Shown here: positions 35,267 to 44,388 of the stretch, one piece after another
How positions within the stretch are numbered: the first letter of the stretch is position 1
How the letters are laid out: each line of letters begins with the position of its first letter
NCBI GenBank assembly: GCA_963974345.1
Contig: CAXBBW010000006.1
Span: 124,001 to 188,000, forward strand
Origin: RHLJ01 sp963974345
GTDB lineage: Bacteria > Bacteroidota > Rhodothermia > Balneolales > Balneolaceae
Reading direction: 5' to 3'
DNA length: 64,000 nt
Program-made: the position numbers and the translations under genes
Notes under the pieces: model-generated
Told to the model about the DNA's origin: nothing
Databases searched by the model: none
Seen by the model: only the letters and a program-made list of their open reading frames with translations

Positions 35267-35942
35267 AGATGATGCACGAACCCTATTTATGGATTACCTA
35301 TATGGAGAACTTGATGCGGAACAAATCCGTTCGCTCGAGACCTTCATCAACAAGCACGACGATCTTAAACAAGAATTTGAGGAACTGAAGGAAACGCGTT
35401 CTTTACTTCAGCATCTTCCTGTTCAAAGTCCTGCTGAACAGCTTGTGATTATGGAGCCTGAAACAGAGTCTACGCCCGCTGCTAAAAGCTTGTGGAGTAA
35501 TCTGTCTTCACTTTTACTTCCTCAATCTGGTTTTGGAAGAACTGGTTTTGCAATAGCGTCCTTTATTTTTCTCTTTTTTTTGATGGGTGCTTTCACCGAC
35601 ATGAATATTTCGGTAAGTGATGATGGCTTTAAAATGACTTTTGGTGATCCCTCACCAGTTCAAACTGGTTATACAGCTGCCCAAGTTGAAATGATCATTA
35701 ACCAGGTTCAACAGGAAAATGCACAATTAATAAACGAGTATGTGCTTGCATCACAAGAACAGCAAGAACTTCAATTTCAACAAACGCTGGCTACTTTTGC
35801 CAACTATATCGATGACCAACGAGAGTCTGATATAGAATTATTCAATTATAGCTTATCGAGTCTCGAAGAAACTACTTATAACCGCTTTCGGCAAACCGAT
35901 CAGGTGTTGGGCGAAATCATACAAACCGTAAGCACAAATTAA
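35259..35942 (+). CDS. Anti-sigma-factor-like membrane protein
   Basis: 227 residues. The N-terminal anti-sigma-like helical domain (MDYLYGELDAEQIRSLETFINKH) lacks a zinc-binding HxxxCxxC set. A TM segment follows (about 104-123, FAIASFIFLFFLMGAF), then a periplasmic Gln/Glu-rich coiled-coil region (about 145-215). Family role: holds the ECF sigma factor at the membrane until a signal releases it. It overlaps the sigma gene by 8 nt and is 15 nt before the exported protein gene. No protease site is identifiable. Confidence 0.75.
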   Translation: MTKDDARTLFMDYLYGELDAEQIRSLETFINKHDDLKQEFEELKETRSLLQHLPVQSPAEQLVIMEPETESTPAAKSLWSNLSSLLLPQSGFGRTGFAIASFIFLFFLMGAFTDMNISVSDDGFKMTFGDPSPVQTGYTAAQVEMIINQVQQENAQLINEYVLASQEQQELQFQQTLATFANYIDDQRESDIELFNYSLSSLEETTYNRFRQTDQVLGEIIQTVSTN

Positions 35943-35957
35943 TAACAGGACACACCC

Positions 35958-37160
35958 ATGAAAAAACTATATAAATATCTACTGATCGGGTTATTGAGTA
36001 TTCCTCTAACTCCCATCAACTCTTTCTCTCAATCTATTGATACTAATCGCATGAATCGCGACATCAATATTATGGAGAATATTTTAGGCGAATTATTTAA
36101 GGCGCAGATTTCTTCATCAAGTGAAGGAACTATAATTATAAATGGACGAGGCTTTGGTGGAGGTAATTCTACCAGAGGTACATATCTTCCCGGATTTGGT
36201 GTCATTTTTATGGTATCGAAACCTACTCAGAATCTTTTTCCAGCAAGATCAGGGAGTGGTAGTAATTCAAGTAATTATGTTTTTTACTACAATACTAATA
36301 GCGATGAAAATCTTGAAATTGATCAAGAATCGGTAACAACTCGAATTAAAGAATTTCTACGAGATTATGCCTCTACCATTGGTCAACTTAAAAAGGACGA
36401 CAAGGTGATGGTAATATATGGTTCGAAGTCTAACCTCTCTGAAGCTCTTTATTATCGTATGTCAGCAAGCTCAGGAAGGGTTTCAACCGATAAAAAAGAG
36501 GCCCTCCCTGTTATTTCTGTATCGGCAGAGGTTAGTGATTTATTAGATTATCGTTCTGGAAAACTTAATTCTAATAACTTTGATAGCCGCTTAGCTGTTG
36601 CCACTTCTGAAAACAAGGAATACCTGGATTTAAAAGTAATGGGCAACATTTTTGAAACCGCTTTAAATGAGCAAGATAAAGAAGCGTTCAGAATTTCAGG
36701 AAGTGTAGATTATCTAATGCTAGACAATTTTGGAGCTCTTTATTCTATAGATGTTCGATATGATGAATTCGGCCGGTCGGCTTCAGTGATTTGGGAAATT
36801 GAAGGAAGACTTCGTTCTCGCCTTAGTTCCGAAAGAGAAGTACTAGAGCAGGCAAAAAATAATGAACTTGAAGATGCCGCTGAACATGAAAAACGCAAAC
36901 AAGAATTAGAAAAAAAGATTTCTACCGCATACACCAACTTAGTTTCAAATATCAAAGAATACATTGTTGATTATGGAAGAACATTAAACTCCCTCTCTAG
37001 TGATCAATTCCTACTTCTTAGCATTAATATTAATGGTCGATATGAGAATATTCCTGGCCGACTTGATATCCAAATTAAAAAGTCTGTGCTAGAGCAACTT
37101 GACAAAGGATCCATTTCAAGAGAGCAGGCTTTAGAAAGAGTTGTTGTAACCGAATACTAG
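35958..37160 (+). CDS. Exported protein, third gene of sigma/anti-sigma operon
   Basis: 400 residues. Signal peptide about 1-25 (NSFSQ). A beta-rich segment carries IIINGRGFGGGNSTRGTYLPGFGVIFMVS. Coiled-coil heptads (about 285-320, SEREVLEQAKNNELEDAAEHEKRKQELEKK) are followed by a C-terminal helical domain. No catalytic motif is seen, and I do not recognise a family. It ends with a clear terminator, closing the operon. Its position suggests it is the envelope sensor or effector of the sigma system. Confidence 0.6.
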   Translation: MKKLYKYLLIGLLSIPLTPINSFSQSIDTNRMNRDINIMENILGELFKAQISSSSEGTIIINGRGFGGGNSTRGTYLPGFGVIFMVSKPTQNLFPARSGSGSNSSNYVFYYNTNSDENLEIDQESVTTRIKEFLRDYASTIGQLKKDDKVMVIYGSKSNLSEALYYRMSASSGRVSTDKKEALPVISVSAEVSDLLDYRSGKLNSNNFDSRLAVATSENKEYLDLKVMGNIFETALNEQDKEAFRISGSVDYLMLDNFGALYSIDVRYDEFGRSASVIWEIEGRLRSRLSSEREVLEQAKNNELEDAAEHEKRKQELEKKISTAYTNLVSNIKEYIVDYGRTLNSLSSDQFLLLSININGRYENIPGRLDIQIKKSVLEQLDKGSISREQALERVVVTEY

Positions 37161-37182
37161 CCTTTTTACCCTTGAAATATTG

Positions 37183-37216
37183 AGCCGCATTAATTCATTT
37201 TGATGCGGCTTTTTTT
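37183..37216 (+). terminator. Rho-independent terminator of the sigma operon
   Basis: AGCCGCAT (37183-37190) pairs perfectly with ATGCGGCT (37203-37210) across a 12-nt loop and is followed by a T run. The GC-rich stem plus U tract makes this the strongest classical terminator in the window. Confidence 0.85.
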
Positions 37217-37231
37217 ATTCTCGTTTTCAGT

Positions 37232-37777
37232 ATGTTTGCAAGTATGATGAAACTAAACCTTGGCTGTGGCTCAGATATTAGAAAAGAATGGATAAATTTA
37301 GACATTGCTAAACTCGATGGTGTAGACATTGTTCATGATATAAATAATCTACCACTTCCTTTTGAAGGAGAACATTTCGACCATATTCTTGCCCAAGATA
37401 TTCTCGAACATCTAGAATACATTTCTTTGCTAAAAGACCTGTATAGAATCTTAAAACCGAATGGGACTATCGAAATCAGAGTCCCTCACTTTACTTCTAG
37501 ATACAATTTTAACGATCCTACACATAGAAAAATGTTTTCCTCGAAAACACTAGACTTCTTTGTTACAGGCGCATCATATGGCCGAGATTATTACTTCGAT
37601 TTTCACTTTTCCGAAAACTTATCCACCAAAATCCACTTTGAAAAAGGGATTTACCTCTGGAATTATCTTCTGGAACCTATAGTCAATATCTCTAAGCAAA
37701 CACGAACTGTTTACGAGGCTACTTTTTTGTCTCGTTTATTCCCTGCTGGAATGATGACCATAAAGCTTAGAAAGTAA
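37232..37777 (+). CDS. Class I SAM-dependent methyltransferase
   Basis: 181 residues. SAM motif I LNLGCGSDIRKEW, then an acidic strand (WINLDIAKLDGVDIVHDINNLPLPF), motif II-like FDHILAQDILEHL, and LYRILKPNGTIEIRVPHFTS. Substrate unknown; this type often modifies small molecules or sugars. It starts right after the operon terminator and its 3' end overlaps convergent aat by 11 nt. The first in-frame ATG (37232) is used; MMKLNLG a few codons later is an equally good start. Confidence 0.85.
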   Translation: MFASMMKLNLGCGSDIRKEWINLDIAKLDGVDIVHDINNLPLPFEGEHFDHILAQDILEHLEYISLLKDLYRILKPNGTIEIRVPHFTSRYNFNDPTHRKMFSSKTLDFFVTGASYGRDYYFDFHFSENLSTKIHFEKGIYLWNYLLEPIVNISKQTRTVYEATFLSRLFPAGMMTIKLRK

Positions 37778-38351
37778 ACTCTTTTTCTTCTTTCATAGCT
37801 TCTACCAATCTCTTTTGGTATTCTTTTGCTATAATTTCTCGGCAACCAAATTGAGCTAAATGATCTGTATAGAATTGGGTGTCCCAAAGTTTAAATCCAT
37901 TCTTTTTCAAAATATGATGACAGTAAAACAGCGCTACTTTATCTGCTTCAGGCTTGGTTCTAAACATGCTCTCACCAAAAAATACGGCCTTTAAGCTCAC
38001 TCCATATAATCCTCCAACTAGTTTGTTCTCCAGATAAATTTCTACACTATGCGCATGATCAGCTTGATTTAACACATCGTAAGAGTTTAGAATTAAATCA
38101 TTAATCCAGGTCGTCTCTCTATTTGCACAAGCTTGAACCACTTCACGAAATTGAGTATCAACTTTTACTTCAAATTTATTCTGCCGAATTATTCGTTGAA
38201 CATTCTTAGAAACATGAAACTCATCAATTGGAATTATGCCTCGCTTTGAGGCCGAATACCAATCAACATCCTCAGAGTCCCGAGTTTCAGCCATAGGAAA
38301 AATTCCCTGTGCGTATGCCGATAGAAGAGCTTCTGGAGGTATTATTTTCAT
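37767..38351 (-). CDS. aat: Leucyl/phenylalanyl-tRNA-protein transferase
   Basis: 194 residues. Motifs: LLSAYAQGIFPMAE, WYSASKRGIIPIDEFHVSK, and the later HAHSVEIYLENKLVGGLYGVSLKAVFFGESMF segment, all typical of Aat. Family reaction: adds Leu or Phe to the N-terminus of proteins starting with Lys or Arg, marking them for ClpS/ClpAP (N-end rule). It lies 49 nt downstream of the metalloprotease gene in the same direction, with a weak hairpin between. Full length. Confidence 0.93.
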   Translation of the reverse strand: MKIIPPEALLSAYAQGIFPMAETRDSEDVDWYSASKRGIIPIDEFHVSKNVQRIIRQNKFEVKVDTQFREVVQACANRETTWINDLILNSYDVLNQADHAHSVEIYLENKLVGGLYGVSLKAVFFGESMFRTKPEADKVALFYCHHILKKNGFKLWDTQFYTDHLAQFGCREIIAKEYQKRLVEAMKEEKEFTF

Positions 38352-38369
38352 TTTCGAGGAAGTTCACAA

Positions 38370-38398
38370 AACACTTCTGTAGCAATCTCAAAAGTGTT
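38370..38398 (-). terminator. Weak hairpin between metalloprotease gene and aat
   Basis: Inverted repeat AACACTT / AAGTGTT with a 15-nt loop. On the minus strand it is followed by a short run of T. It may partly end transcription of the metalloprotease gene before aat. Confidence 0.35.
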
Positions 38399-38400
38399 GT

Positions 38401-40812
38401 TTAAAAATCACAATACATCATCGGGCTGGAACCAATCGGCGAGCCTGGAGGTGTTGATAAAGATGATGGCACAGAAAATTCTGATGGATCATCTATATAA
38501 CTCTCTATCATGATTACTGTTTGAATAGCAATTGCATCGTCACGTTCCGTTAGCATTTCCTGAATTTCAATTAATTTCCCAAGTACAATCGCTTTTGTTA
38601 AAGGATTAGCCTGACTTGATGCATGAAGCTCTATCAGGTTAACAATGACCAAATGATTTACTACTTTTTGGATGGAACCGAGATAATCATTTCCACTACG
38701 TTTTCTCCAAGAATTATTAATTAAAGCATCAATGGTTTCGGTAAGCGTTAGATTATTATCCCGAGCACCATATTCTACTAACCTATTCGCCCTTTGTGGA
38801 TTTAAAATCAAACTAATAGGAACATTTGCCGCTGTTTCAGCAATGCCAAGAGCGTCTAAAGAAGGGCCAGTATTTCCACGAAAAAGCTCACGTGATGAAG
38901 ATATTCCTGCCGGACGCGTAGGAATCAGGTTCAGAATATTTGTAGGAATTGCTAATACGTTTGGGTCGATTGCTTTCAGCATTTCGGAAAGTGCTTTTCT
39001 CTGTAATCTGACGTCCACAATTTCAGGATTTGGCTGATTATCGCCTCGAAGTTTATAACTATAATCAAGTCCCCCAATTAGCTTTACCGTTCCTTCAAGC
39101 TGGTATCTATGGAAAAGATATATTGGCACAAGAACATCCTCGAGTTCAGACATTGAAGTTCCCATTGGGATATTTGCTTCTCCAAAATTAGCGAGTGCAA
39201 TTTTTCGCACTTCTAAAATATGAGAAAGTTGTGTTGCTGGATCATTTCCATATTCCCAAAGATGAGCATATGGATGTGCTCCCCCTTGTGGGCGGGCATC
39301 ATTATCAGAAATATATTTCAGTCCTTTTGAATGCGCATTTTCTAGAATTTCATTTAATGCTTCGGCTTCATTCGTTCCATCGGGAAAATCTTGATAGCCA
39401 AAATCGATCGTTACCTTATCCCAATCACCAATACCTACATCATATGCATCACTCAAATCAAGTTTTCCATTTTTGATATCTACTTTAGGGTGAGGATAAT
39501 CCATCACTGAAGCTCTGTTATTTACACTAGCCGCAAAATTGTGAAAAATTCCAAGCGTATGACCAACTTCATGAGCTGAAAGCTGACGAATTCTGGCTAG
39601 CGCCATTTCCAACATTCGGGGATCGTTTTCAACACCTTCTTTAAAAGGAGCGAGCAAACCTGTGGCAATCATATAATCTTGACGAACTCTAAGTGAGCCA
39701 AGAAGTACATTACCTTTTATAATCTCTCCGGTTCTAGGATCTACAACTGAACCGCCGTATGACCAGCCCCTTGTTGAGCGATGCACCCAATTAATAACAT
39801 TGTATCTAATATCCAGAGGGTGAGCATCATCTGGTAAAATTTTAACCTGAAAAGCATCTTTATATCCAGCTGCTTCAAAAGCTTGATTCCACCATCGAGC
39901 GCCATCAAGAAGTGCGCTTCGTACTGGTTCTGGTGTTCCATTATCTAAGTAATAAATAATTGGCTTAACTGGTTCGCTCAAATCTGCATTAGGGTTTTTC
40001 TTTTCTAGGCGATGTCGATTTATAAAACGAACCGTCATAGGCTCATCAATAGCGGAAGCATAATCCATGAAAGAGGTGGCATAAAATCCTCCACGGGGAT
40101 CAAATAATCTTGGCTCATAATTATCATCAGGAAGTTCTACAAATGAATGATGTTGACGAACGGTAATTGATGTAGCGGATGGAACCACCGACCGAACTTC
40201 TCGACCTGGATTACTTCCTCCAAAAGTTAACAACGTTTCAAATTCAGAGTTTTTTGGGAAGTTGAAGGTTCCTTCTTTGTACAATGTCGATCTATTTTTA
40301 TCAAGACTGAAACTACCTTCTCCTTGTCTACGGAGAGTTTCAGTTACTCCATGAGCATCTTGCATCAAAAAAGGAGTAAGATCGATGAGATAACTCCCAT
40401 CTTCTTCAGCCTCGATTTTAAAACCGTGTAAGATCGAAGAAGCAAACGCCTCTCTCACTGATTTCTTTTCGAGTTCATTATCAGAACGGGCAATATAATC
40501 AAGGTTTGGTTGAACAAGCATAAGCTTAGATCCACGCTTTTCGAAATACACGATACGAGACCCCCCTCCTTGGCTTCGGTCTAACCCAATATCATTAGAG
40601 CCCACACCAGCTGCTAAAGAATTAACATAAAGGAACTGTTCGTTAAGTTCGTCGACTCTTAGCCAAAGTTGATCCCCTGCTTCATCATAATAGTAATTGA
40701 AGTACCCTTCGGTAACAGAAAGACTTTCCGTTTTTTCGCTAATGGATGGAGTTTGAGCAAAGGTAGTTGCTGAAATAAAAATCCCTAAAAGGAGGAGCGT
40801 AGCGCGTTTCAT
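38401..40812 (-). CDS. Zinc-dependent metalloprotease, DUF5117/metzincin-type
   Basis: 803 residues. Signal peptide about 1-20 (SATTFAQ). A beta-rich N-terminal region (DUF5117-like) includes YYYDEAGDQLWLRVDE. The catalytic core is His414-Glu415 ... His418 ... His424 (HEVGHTLGIFHN), followed by a Met-turn-like SVMDYP. A helical C-terminal region ends near the stop. Family knowledge: secreted metzincin-like proteases common in Bacteroidota; substrates are not known. Single gene. Confidence 0.88.
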   Translation of the reverse strand: MKRATLLLLGIFISATTFAQTPSISEKTESLSVTEGYFNYYYDEAGDQLWLRVDELNEQFLYVNSLAAGVGSNDIGLDRSQGGGSRIVYFEKRGSKLMLVQPNLDYIARSDNELEKKSVREAFASSILHGFKIEAEEDGSYLIDLTPFLMQDAHGVTETLRRQGEGSFSLDKNRSTLYKEGTFNFPKNSEFETLLTFGGSNPGREVRSVVPSATSITVRQHHSFVELPDDNYEPRLFDPRGGFYATSFMDYASAIDEPMTVRFINRHRLEKKNPNADLSEPVKPIIYYLDNGTPEPVRSALLDGARWWNQAFEAAGYKDAFQVKILPDDAHPLDIRYNVINWVHRSTRGWSYGGSVVDPRTGEIIKGNVLLGSLRVRQDYMIATGLLAPFKEGVENDPRMLEMALARIRQLSAHEVGHTLGIFHNFAASVNNRASVMDYPHPKVDIKNGKLDLSDAYDVGIGDWDKVTIDFGYQDFPDGTNEAEALNEILENAHSKGLKYISDNDARPQGGAHPYAHLWEYGNDPATQLSHILEVRKIALANFGEANIPMGTSMSELEDVLVPIYLFHRYQLEGTVKLIGGLDYSYKLRGDNQPNPEIVDVRLQRKALSEMLKAIDPNVLAIPTNILNLIPTRPAGISSSRELFRGNTGPSLDALGIAETAANVPISLILNPQRANRLVEYGARDNNLTLTETIDALINNSWRKRSGNDYLGSIQKVVNHLVIVNLIELHASSQANPLTKAIVLGKLIEIQEMLTERDDAIAIQTVIMIESYIDDPSEFSVPSSLSTPPGSPIGSSPMMYCDF

Positions 40813-41007
40813 AAATCTCTTTTCTTGTTGTTGAATTGTACCTATAAGAAAAGAGATTTTAATGGGATTTAAAATGGGGAATGAGGGTTTTTACAATGCT
40901 CTTTTTTATTAGTTCCTAAAGATATTTCATCTCTGTATATATTAGTCAAGTTCATTGACAGAATTTGGGAACTGATTGGTTTTAGCTTTTCCCAAATCCT
41001 AATTGGA

Positions 41008-41102
41008 GTCATCCTGAGGATACCTCCGAAGGACCTTAGTGAGAGGATGCGTCCTCGCCATGAAATCATCCGACAAGGTTCTTCGCTTTCGCTCAGAATG
41101 AC
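41008..41102. repeat. Dispersed-type palindromic repeat in gene-free gap
   Basis: Ends GTCATCCTGAG (41008-41018) and CTCAGAATGAC (41092-41102) pair at 10 of 11 positions, enclosing a smaller hairpin GAGGA/TCCTC at 41043-41056 and GC-richer sequence than the surroundings. The gap 40813-41193 holds no gene I can support. This type of GTCATtCTGAG-ended element is a common extragenic repeat in such genomes; copy number needs a genome search. Confidence 0.6.
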
Positions 41103-41127
41103 CTAAAAGAAACCTGTCAACGAACCT

Positions 41128-41144
41128 ACCTGCGGCGGGCAGGT
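41128..41144. repeat. Short GC-rich palindrome
   Basis: ACCTGC / GCAGGT around GGCGG, 25 nt after the larger repeat. It is locally much more GC-rich than the neighbourhood and probably another dispersed REP-like unit or a stable mRNA end. Confidence 0.5.
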
Positions 41145-41193
41145 TACCTAACTACTACAGGGATGACCTACAAATTACTTTATTTTCTTAAAA

Positions 41194-42528
41194 CTATAAA
41201 ATCTCTTTCTTTTCCATTCTGGAAAAATAATCCCTTGCTGCAGACATCACTTTAGGTGAAAGAAGAATAGCTACCGTCATAGTAGGAATTGCCATAACAG
41301 CATACATACCATCAATCAAGTTAATGATTGCCGAAATACTTGCGGTTGCTCCCAGCAAAATTGATCCAACATAAAATAGGTTGTACCACTTTTGGCGTTG
41401 AGCGCCGGCAAGAAATCCAAGGCACTTTGTTCCATAATAGGAGTAAGTAAAAAGAGAGCTTGCTGCAAAAATAGTAACTGAAATCATTAACAGATAAATA
41501 CCAATTGGTCCAAGCGCTTCTTCAAAAGCTGCCGCTGTAAGAGTAATTCCATTTTCGTCTCCCGTTCTCCAAACATCAGTAACAAGAATGGCTAGGGCTG
41601 TCATTGTACAAACAACAATCGTATCGATGAAGGGTCCAAGCATAGCAACCAATCCTTCTCGAACTGGCTCCTTAGTTTTTGCAGCACCATGAGCAAGTGT
41701 AGCAGTACCAATACCCGCCTCGTTAGAAAATGCAGCTCTACGAACTCCCAATATGATAAGCGCGCCAACGGCACCACCCATTGCGGCATCGGCAGTAAAG
41801 GCATCCGTGACAATAAGCATTAGATATTCACCTAATACATCAAAATGAATGCCTAGTATCACAAGAACACAAGACACATATAGTACTACCATTGATGGAA
41901 CCATTTTACTGGCCACTTTTCCAATTCTTTTAATCCCTCCAAAAATTACTGTTCCAACAATCAGAAGTATTACAATTCCAGTCATTAGATCCGTAAAAAA
42001 GTGGTTTGCTGGGTCTGCCCATCCATTTGGAACTAAAATTACATCACGAATCGCTTGATTCAATTGATTTGCCTGAAAAACAGGTAGCGCTCCAAACATT
42101 CCAGCAACAGCAAAAACCACCGCGAGTGGCTTCCATTTTTTTCCAAGACCTTCCACAATCATATACATGGTTCCGCCTTGAATATCTCCATTGGAATCTT
42201 TTCCGCGATACATAATGGAAAGGGTACAAGTAAAAAACTTCGTAGCAATACCAACTAGAGCGCTCATCCACATCCAAAAAACTGCTCCCGGGCCACCCGC
42301 AGCAATTGCTACTGCTACACCACTGATATTTCCCAAACCGATAGTCGCTGCTAGCGCGCTTGATAATGCCTCAAAATGGTTTATATCGCCTGGATCATCT
42401 GGATCATCATACTTTCCTCGAAGAATATTTACGGCATGGCCAAAATATCGGTAGGGTGTCATTCGGGAGTAAATCATAAAATAAATCCCACCACCACAAA
42501 GCAGAACAACAAGTGGAGTGCCCCACAT
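41194..42528 (-). CDS. AGCS-family sodium/alanine symporter
   Basis: 444 residues from ATG 42528, about ten hydrophobic segments. Motifs: ALSSALAATIGLGNISGVAVAIAAGGPGAVFWMW, a conserved cation/substrate region, and AAFSNEAGIGTATLAHGAAKT. Family role: Na+-coupled uptake of alanine or glycine. The frame continues upstream without stop as ILETLENILSAFSSF, matching the usual AGCS N-terminus. A CTG at 42568-42570 is therefore a likely true start, since no ATG, GTG or TTG exists in that extension. Single gene; the gap to the next gene is 111 nt. Confidence 0.92.
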   Translation of the reverse strand: MWGTPLVVLLCGGGIYFMIYSRMTPYRYFGHAVNILRGKYDDPDDPGDINHFEALSSALAATIGLGNISGVAVAIAAGGPGAVFWMWMSALVGIATKFFTCTLSIMYRGKDSNGDIQGGTMYMIVEGLGKKWKPLAVVFAVAGMFGALPVFQANQLNQAIRDVILVPNGWADPANHFFTDLMTGIVILLIVGTVIFGGIKRIGKVASKMVPSMVVLYVSCVLVILGIHFDVLGEYLMLIVTDAFTADAAMGGAVGALIILGVRRAAFSNEAGIGTATLAHGAAKTKEPVREGLVAMLGPFIDTIVVCTMTALAILVTDVWRTGDENGITLTAAAFEEALGPIGIYLLMISVTIFAASSLFTYSYYGTKCLGFLAGAQRQKWYNLFYVGSILLGATASISAIINLIDGMYAVMAIPTMTVAILLSPKVMSAARDYFSRMEKKEIL

Positions 42529-42639
42529 AAATGATGAAAAAGCTGATAAAATATTCTCTAAAGTTTCCAGAATCTTTGGGTTTGGTTTCGAATGGATGTT
42601 TGATTTAGAAGGCTTAAACTACTAAAAGTTAACTCAACT

Positions 42640-43086
42640 CTATAATGTTCTCAGATAAAAAATGTAATCTGTTTCTGGTGGAGTCTTGCCAGCTTTTCTA
42701 AGAAGTAACTGAATTTGTGCTCGGTGGTGTTGTCCATGTATAATGATATGGTCAAAAATATCTTCTACTTTATTCTCAAAAGGTCTTCCTTTTGTATCAA
42801 AATATTCTATTTGCTCTTTATTTCTTGAAGCAATTCCTTCAAGCATAGCATGACTATCATTTAACAGTGATTCACACTCTTCAACGGTATATGTTCCCCA
42901 AATTTCTACTTCCTCTTTAATCCCCATAATTCGATTATACCAGATAACCTGAGCCTTAAATAGGTGCGCAAAAAAACGTGTAATTTCATGAACAAGCTCA
43001 TTACCTGTTACTTCTTTAATTGCTTTTAAAATCTGTTGATTTGCCCATAAATCGTAGTCTATTTTATGCTGAATTGACATTTTCAT
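42640..43086 (-). CDS. DinB/YfiT-family putative metal-dependent enzyme
   Basis: 148 residues. Four-helix bundle of the DinB fold: IDYDLWANQQILKAI near the start with the first His, then a later HIIIHGQHHRAQIQLLLRKAG with His ligands. Family knowledge: binds a divalent metal; many members are thiol-transfer or unknown enzymes. It lies 14 nt after marC in the same direction and may be co-transcribed with it. The substrate is unknown. Confidence 0.78.
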   Translation of the reverse strand: MKMSIQHKIDYDLWANQQILKAIKEVTGNELVHEITRFFAHLFKAQVIWYNRIMGIKEEVEIWGTYTVEECESLLNDSHAMLEGIASRNKEQIEYFDTKGRPFENKVEDIFDHIIIHGQHHRAQIQLLLRKAGKTPPETDYIFYLRTL

Positions 43087-43100
43087 GCTCCTTGATGAGT

Positions 43101-43775
43101 TTAACTGATTCCAAAAAACTTAGAAATCCCATTTATCACAAACTGAACTCCAATAGCTAACGCGATAAACCCCATCATACGGGTTATAACTGTCATTCCC
43201 GATTTACCTATAATTTTGTTTAGCCAAGGAGCTACTCTTAAAATCCCCCAAGCTAAAAGGGCAACCAAAAAAACTGCCACACCGTGTATTATAAAATCTA
43301 TTACGCTTTGTGCTTGAGATCCAAAGCCAATTACAACGGCAATACTTCCGGGTCCAGAAAGAAGTGGCATTGCTAATGGACTAAATGAAACATCCTCTTT
43401 TTCCATTGCTGCTTCTTGGTCTTCATTCGAAAGTTTTCGTCCGCCGGTCTCTGGGTTTAACATCGCAAAACCCGCTCTCATAATAACCAAGCCACCAGCA
43501 ATTCGAATACCAGGGAGACTTATTCCAAAAAAGCTAAGAATATAGGTTCCTGCTAATAAAAAAATTATTAACACACAGAACATGTAGATACTAGACTTTC
43601 GAGCCGTACGGGCTTTTTCTTGGTCAGTATCACCTTCTGTTAATGTCATAAATACCGGCATTGCTGTAATCGGGTTTACAACTGAAAATAAAGACGTAAA
43701 GCTAGCGATTAACAAAGCGGCGGTACCCATCATTCCGGTTGAAAGAGGGATCATTTCATTTATAAATTCTTCCAT
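43101..43775 (-). CDS. MarC-family (UPF0056) integral membrane protein
   Basis: 224 residues with about six TM segments. FTSLFSVVNPITAMPVFMTLTEG near the start and PLAMPLLSGPGSIAVVIGFGS in the middle are MarC signatures. The family function is not established; it was linked to multiple antibiotic resistance by locus name only. The DinB-fold gene follows 14 nt downstream. Upstream, 119 bp separate it from the divergent fRMsr gene. Confidence 0.85.
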   Translation of the reverse strand: MEEFINEMIPLSTGMMGTAALLIASFTSLFSVVNPITAMPVFMTLTEGDTDQEKARTARKSSIYMFCVLIIFLLAGTYILSFFGISLPGIRIAGGLVIMRAGFAMLNPETGGRKLSNEDQEAAMEKEDVSFSPLAMPLLSGPGSIAVVIGFGSQAQSVIDFIIHGVAVFLVALLAWGILRVAPWLNKIIGKSGMTVITRMMGFIALAIGVQFVINGISKFFGIS

Positions 43776-43894
43776 ACCGTAAAGATACGGAAGCTTAGAG
43801 GAATTCGATAGAATCTATTTTACCTTTTTATCAAAGCTTAACTTTATTTGCTCAACTATTCTTTTATTTTCGTAGTCAATTAATCTATTTAATT

Positions 43895-44371
43895 ATGACT
43901 ACCACAGAAGCCATTTCTCTTAGAGAAAAATTACTATCCGCAACAGAGGAAATTTTGGGGCGAGATGTTACCCGTAATGAAAAATTATTCGCAATTTGCG
44001 AGCTTTTGGAGGATGAAGTACCCACTTTCAACTGGGTTGGGTTTTATTTAGCTGATCCTGATGGAAAGAAAGAACTTGTTCTTGGCCCTTTTGTTGGCGC
44101 AAGTACCGATCATAATCGCATCCCTTTTGGAAAAGGAATCTGTGGGCAAGTAGCTGTTTCTCACGAGACTTTTGTAGCACAAGATGTTCACTCTCAAGAA
44201 AACTATCTTTCTTGCAGTATTGATGTTCAATCTGAAATAGTGGTCCCGATTATGGTGGGTAATGAATTTGTTGCTCAACTAGATATAGATTCTCACACAA
44301 AAGATTCTATTACAGAAGAACAACAAGAAACGCTGGAAGAAATCTGCGATTTACTTGCAGATGAATTTTAA
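43895..44371 (+). CDS. msrC: GAF-domain free methionine-R-sulfoxide reductase
   Basis: 158 residues, the fRMsr length. GAF fold with FNWVGFYLAD, RIPFGKGICGQVA (Cys83), NYLSCSID (Cys107) and SEIVVPIM. The spacing of the two cysteines (24) equals that of the resolving and catalytic cysteines of E. coli fRMsr. The first resolving cysteine is replaced, with GPFVGAS at its position. Family reaction: thioredoxin-dependent reduction of free Met-R-sulfoxide. It is 17 nt before the TerB-like gene, so probably co-transcribed. Confidence 0.72.
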   Translation: MTTTEAISLREKLLSATEEILGRDVTRNEKLFAICELLEDEVPTFNWVGFYLADPDGKKELVLGPFVGASTDHNRIPFGKGICGQVAVSHETFVAQDVHSQENYLSCSIDVQSEIVVPIMVGNEFVAQLDIDSHTKDSITEEQQETLEEICDLLADEF

Positions 44372-44388
44372 CCCTAATATTTGATTCT

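Noticed and set aside
40869..41069. 66-residue minus-strand frame in the repeat gap
   Set aside because: It spans palindromic repeats with no homology or ribosome site.
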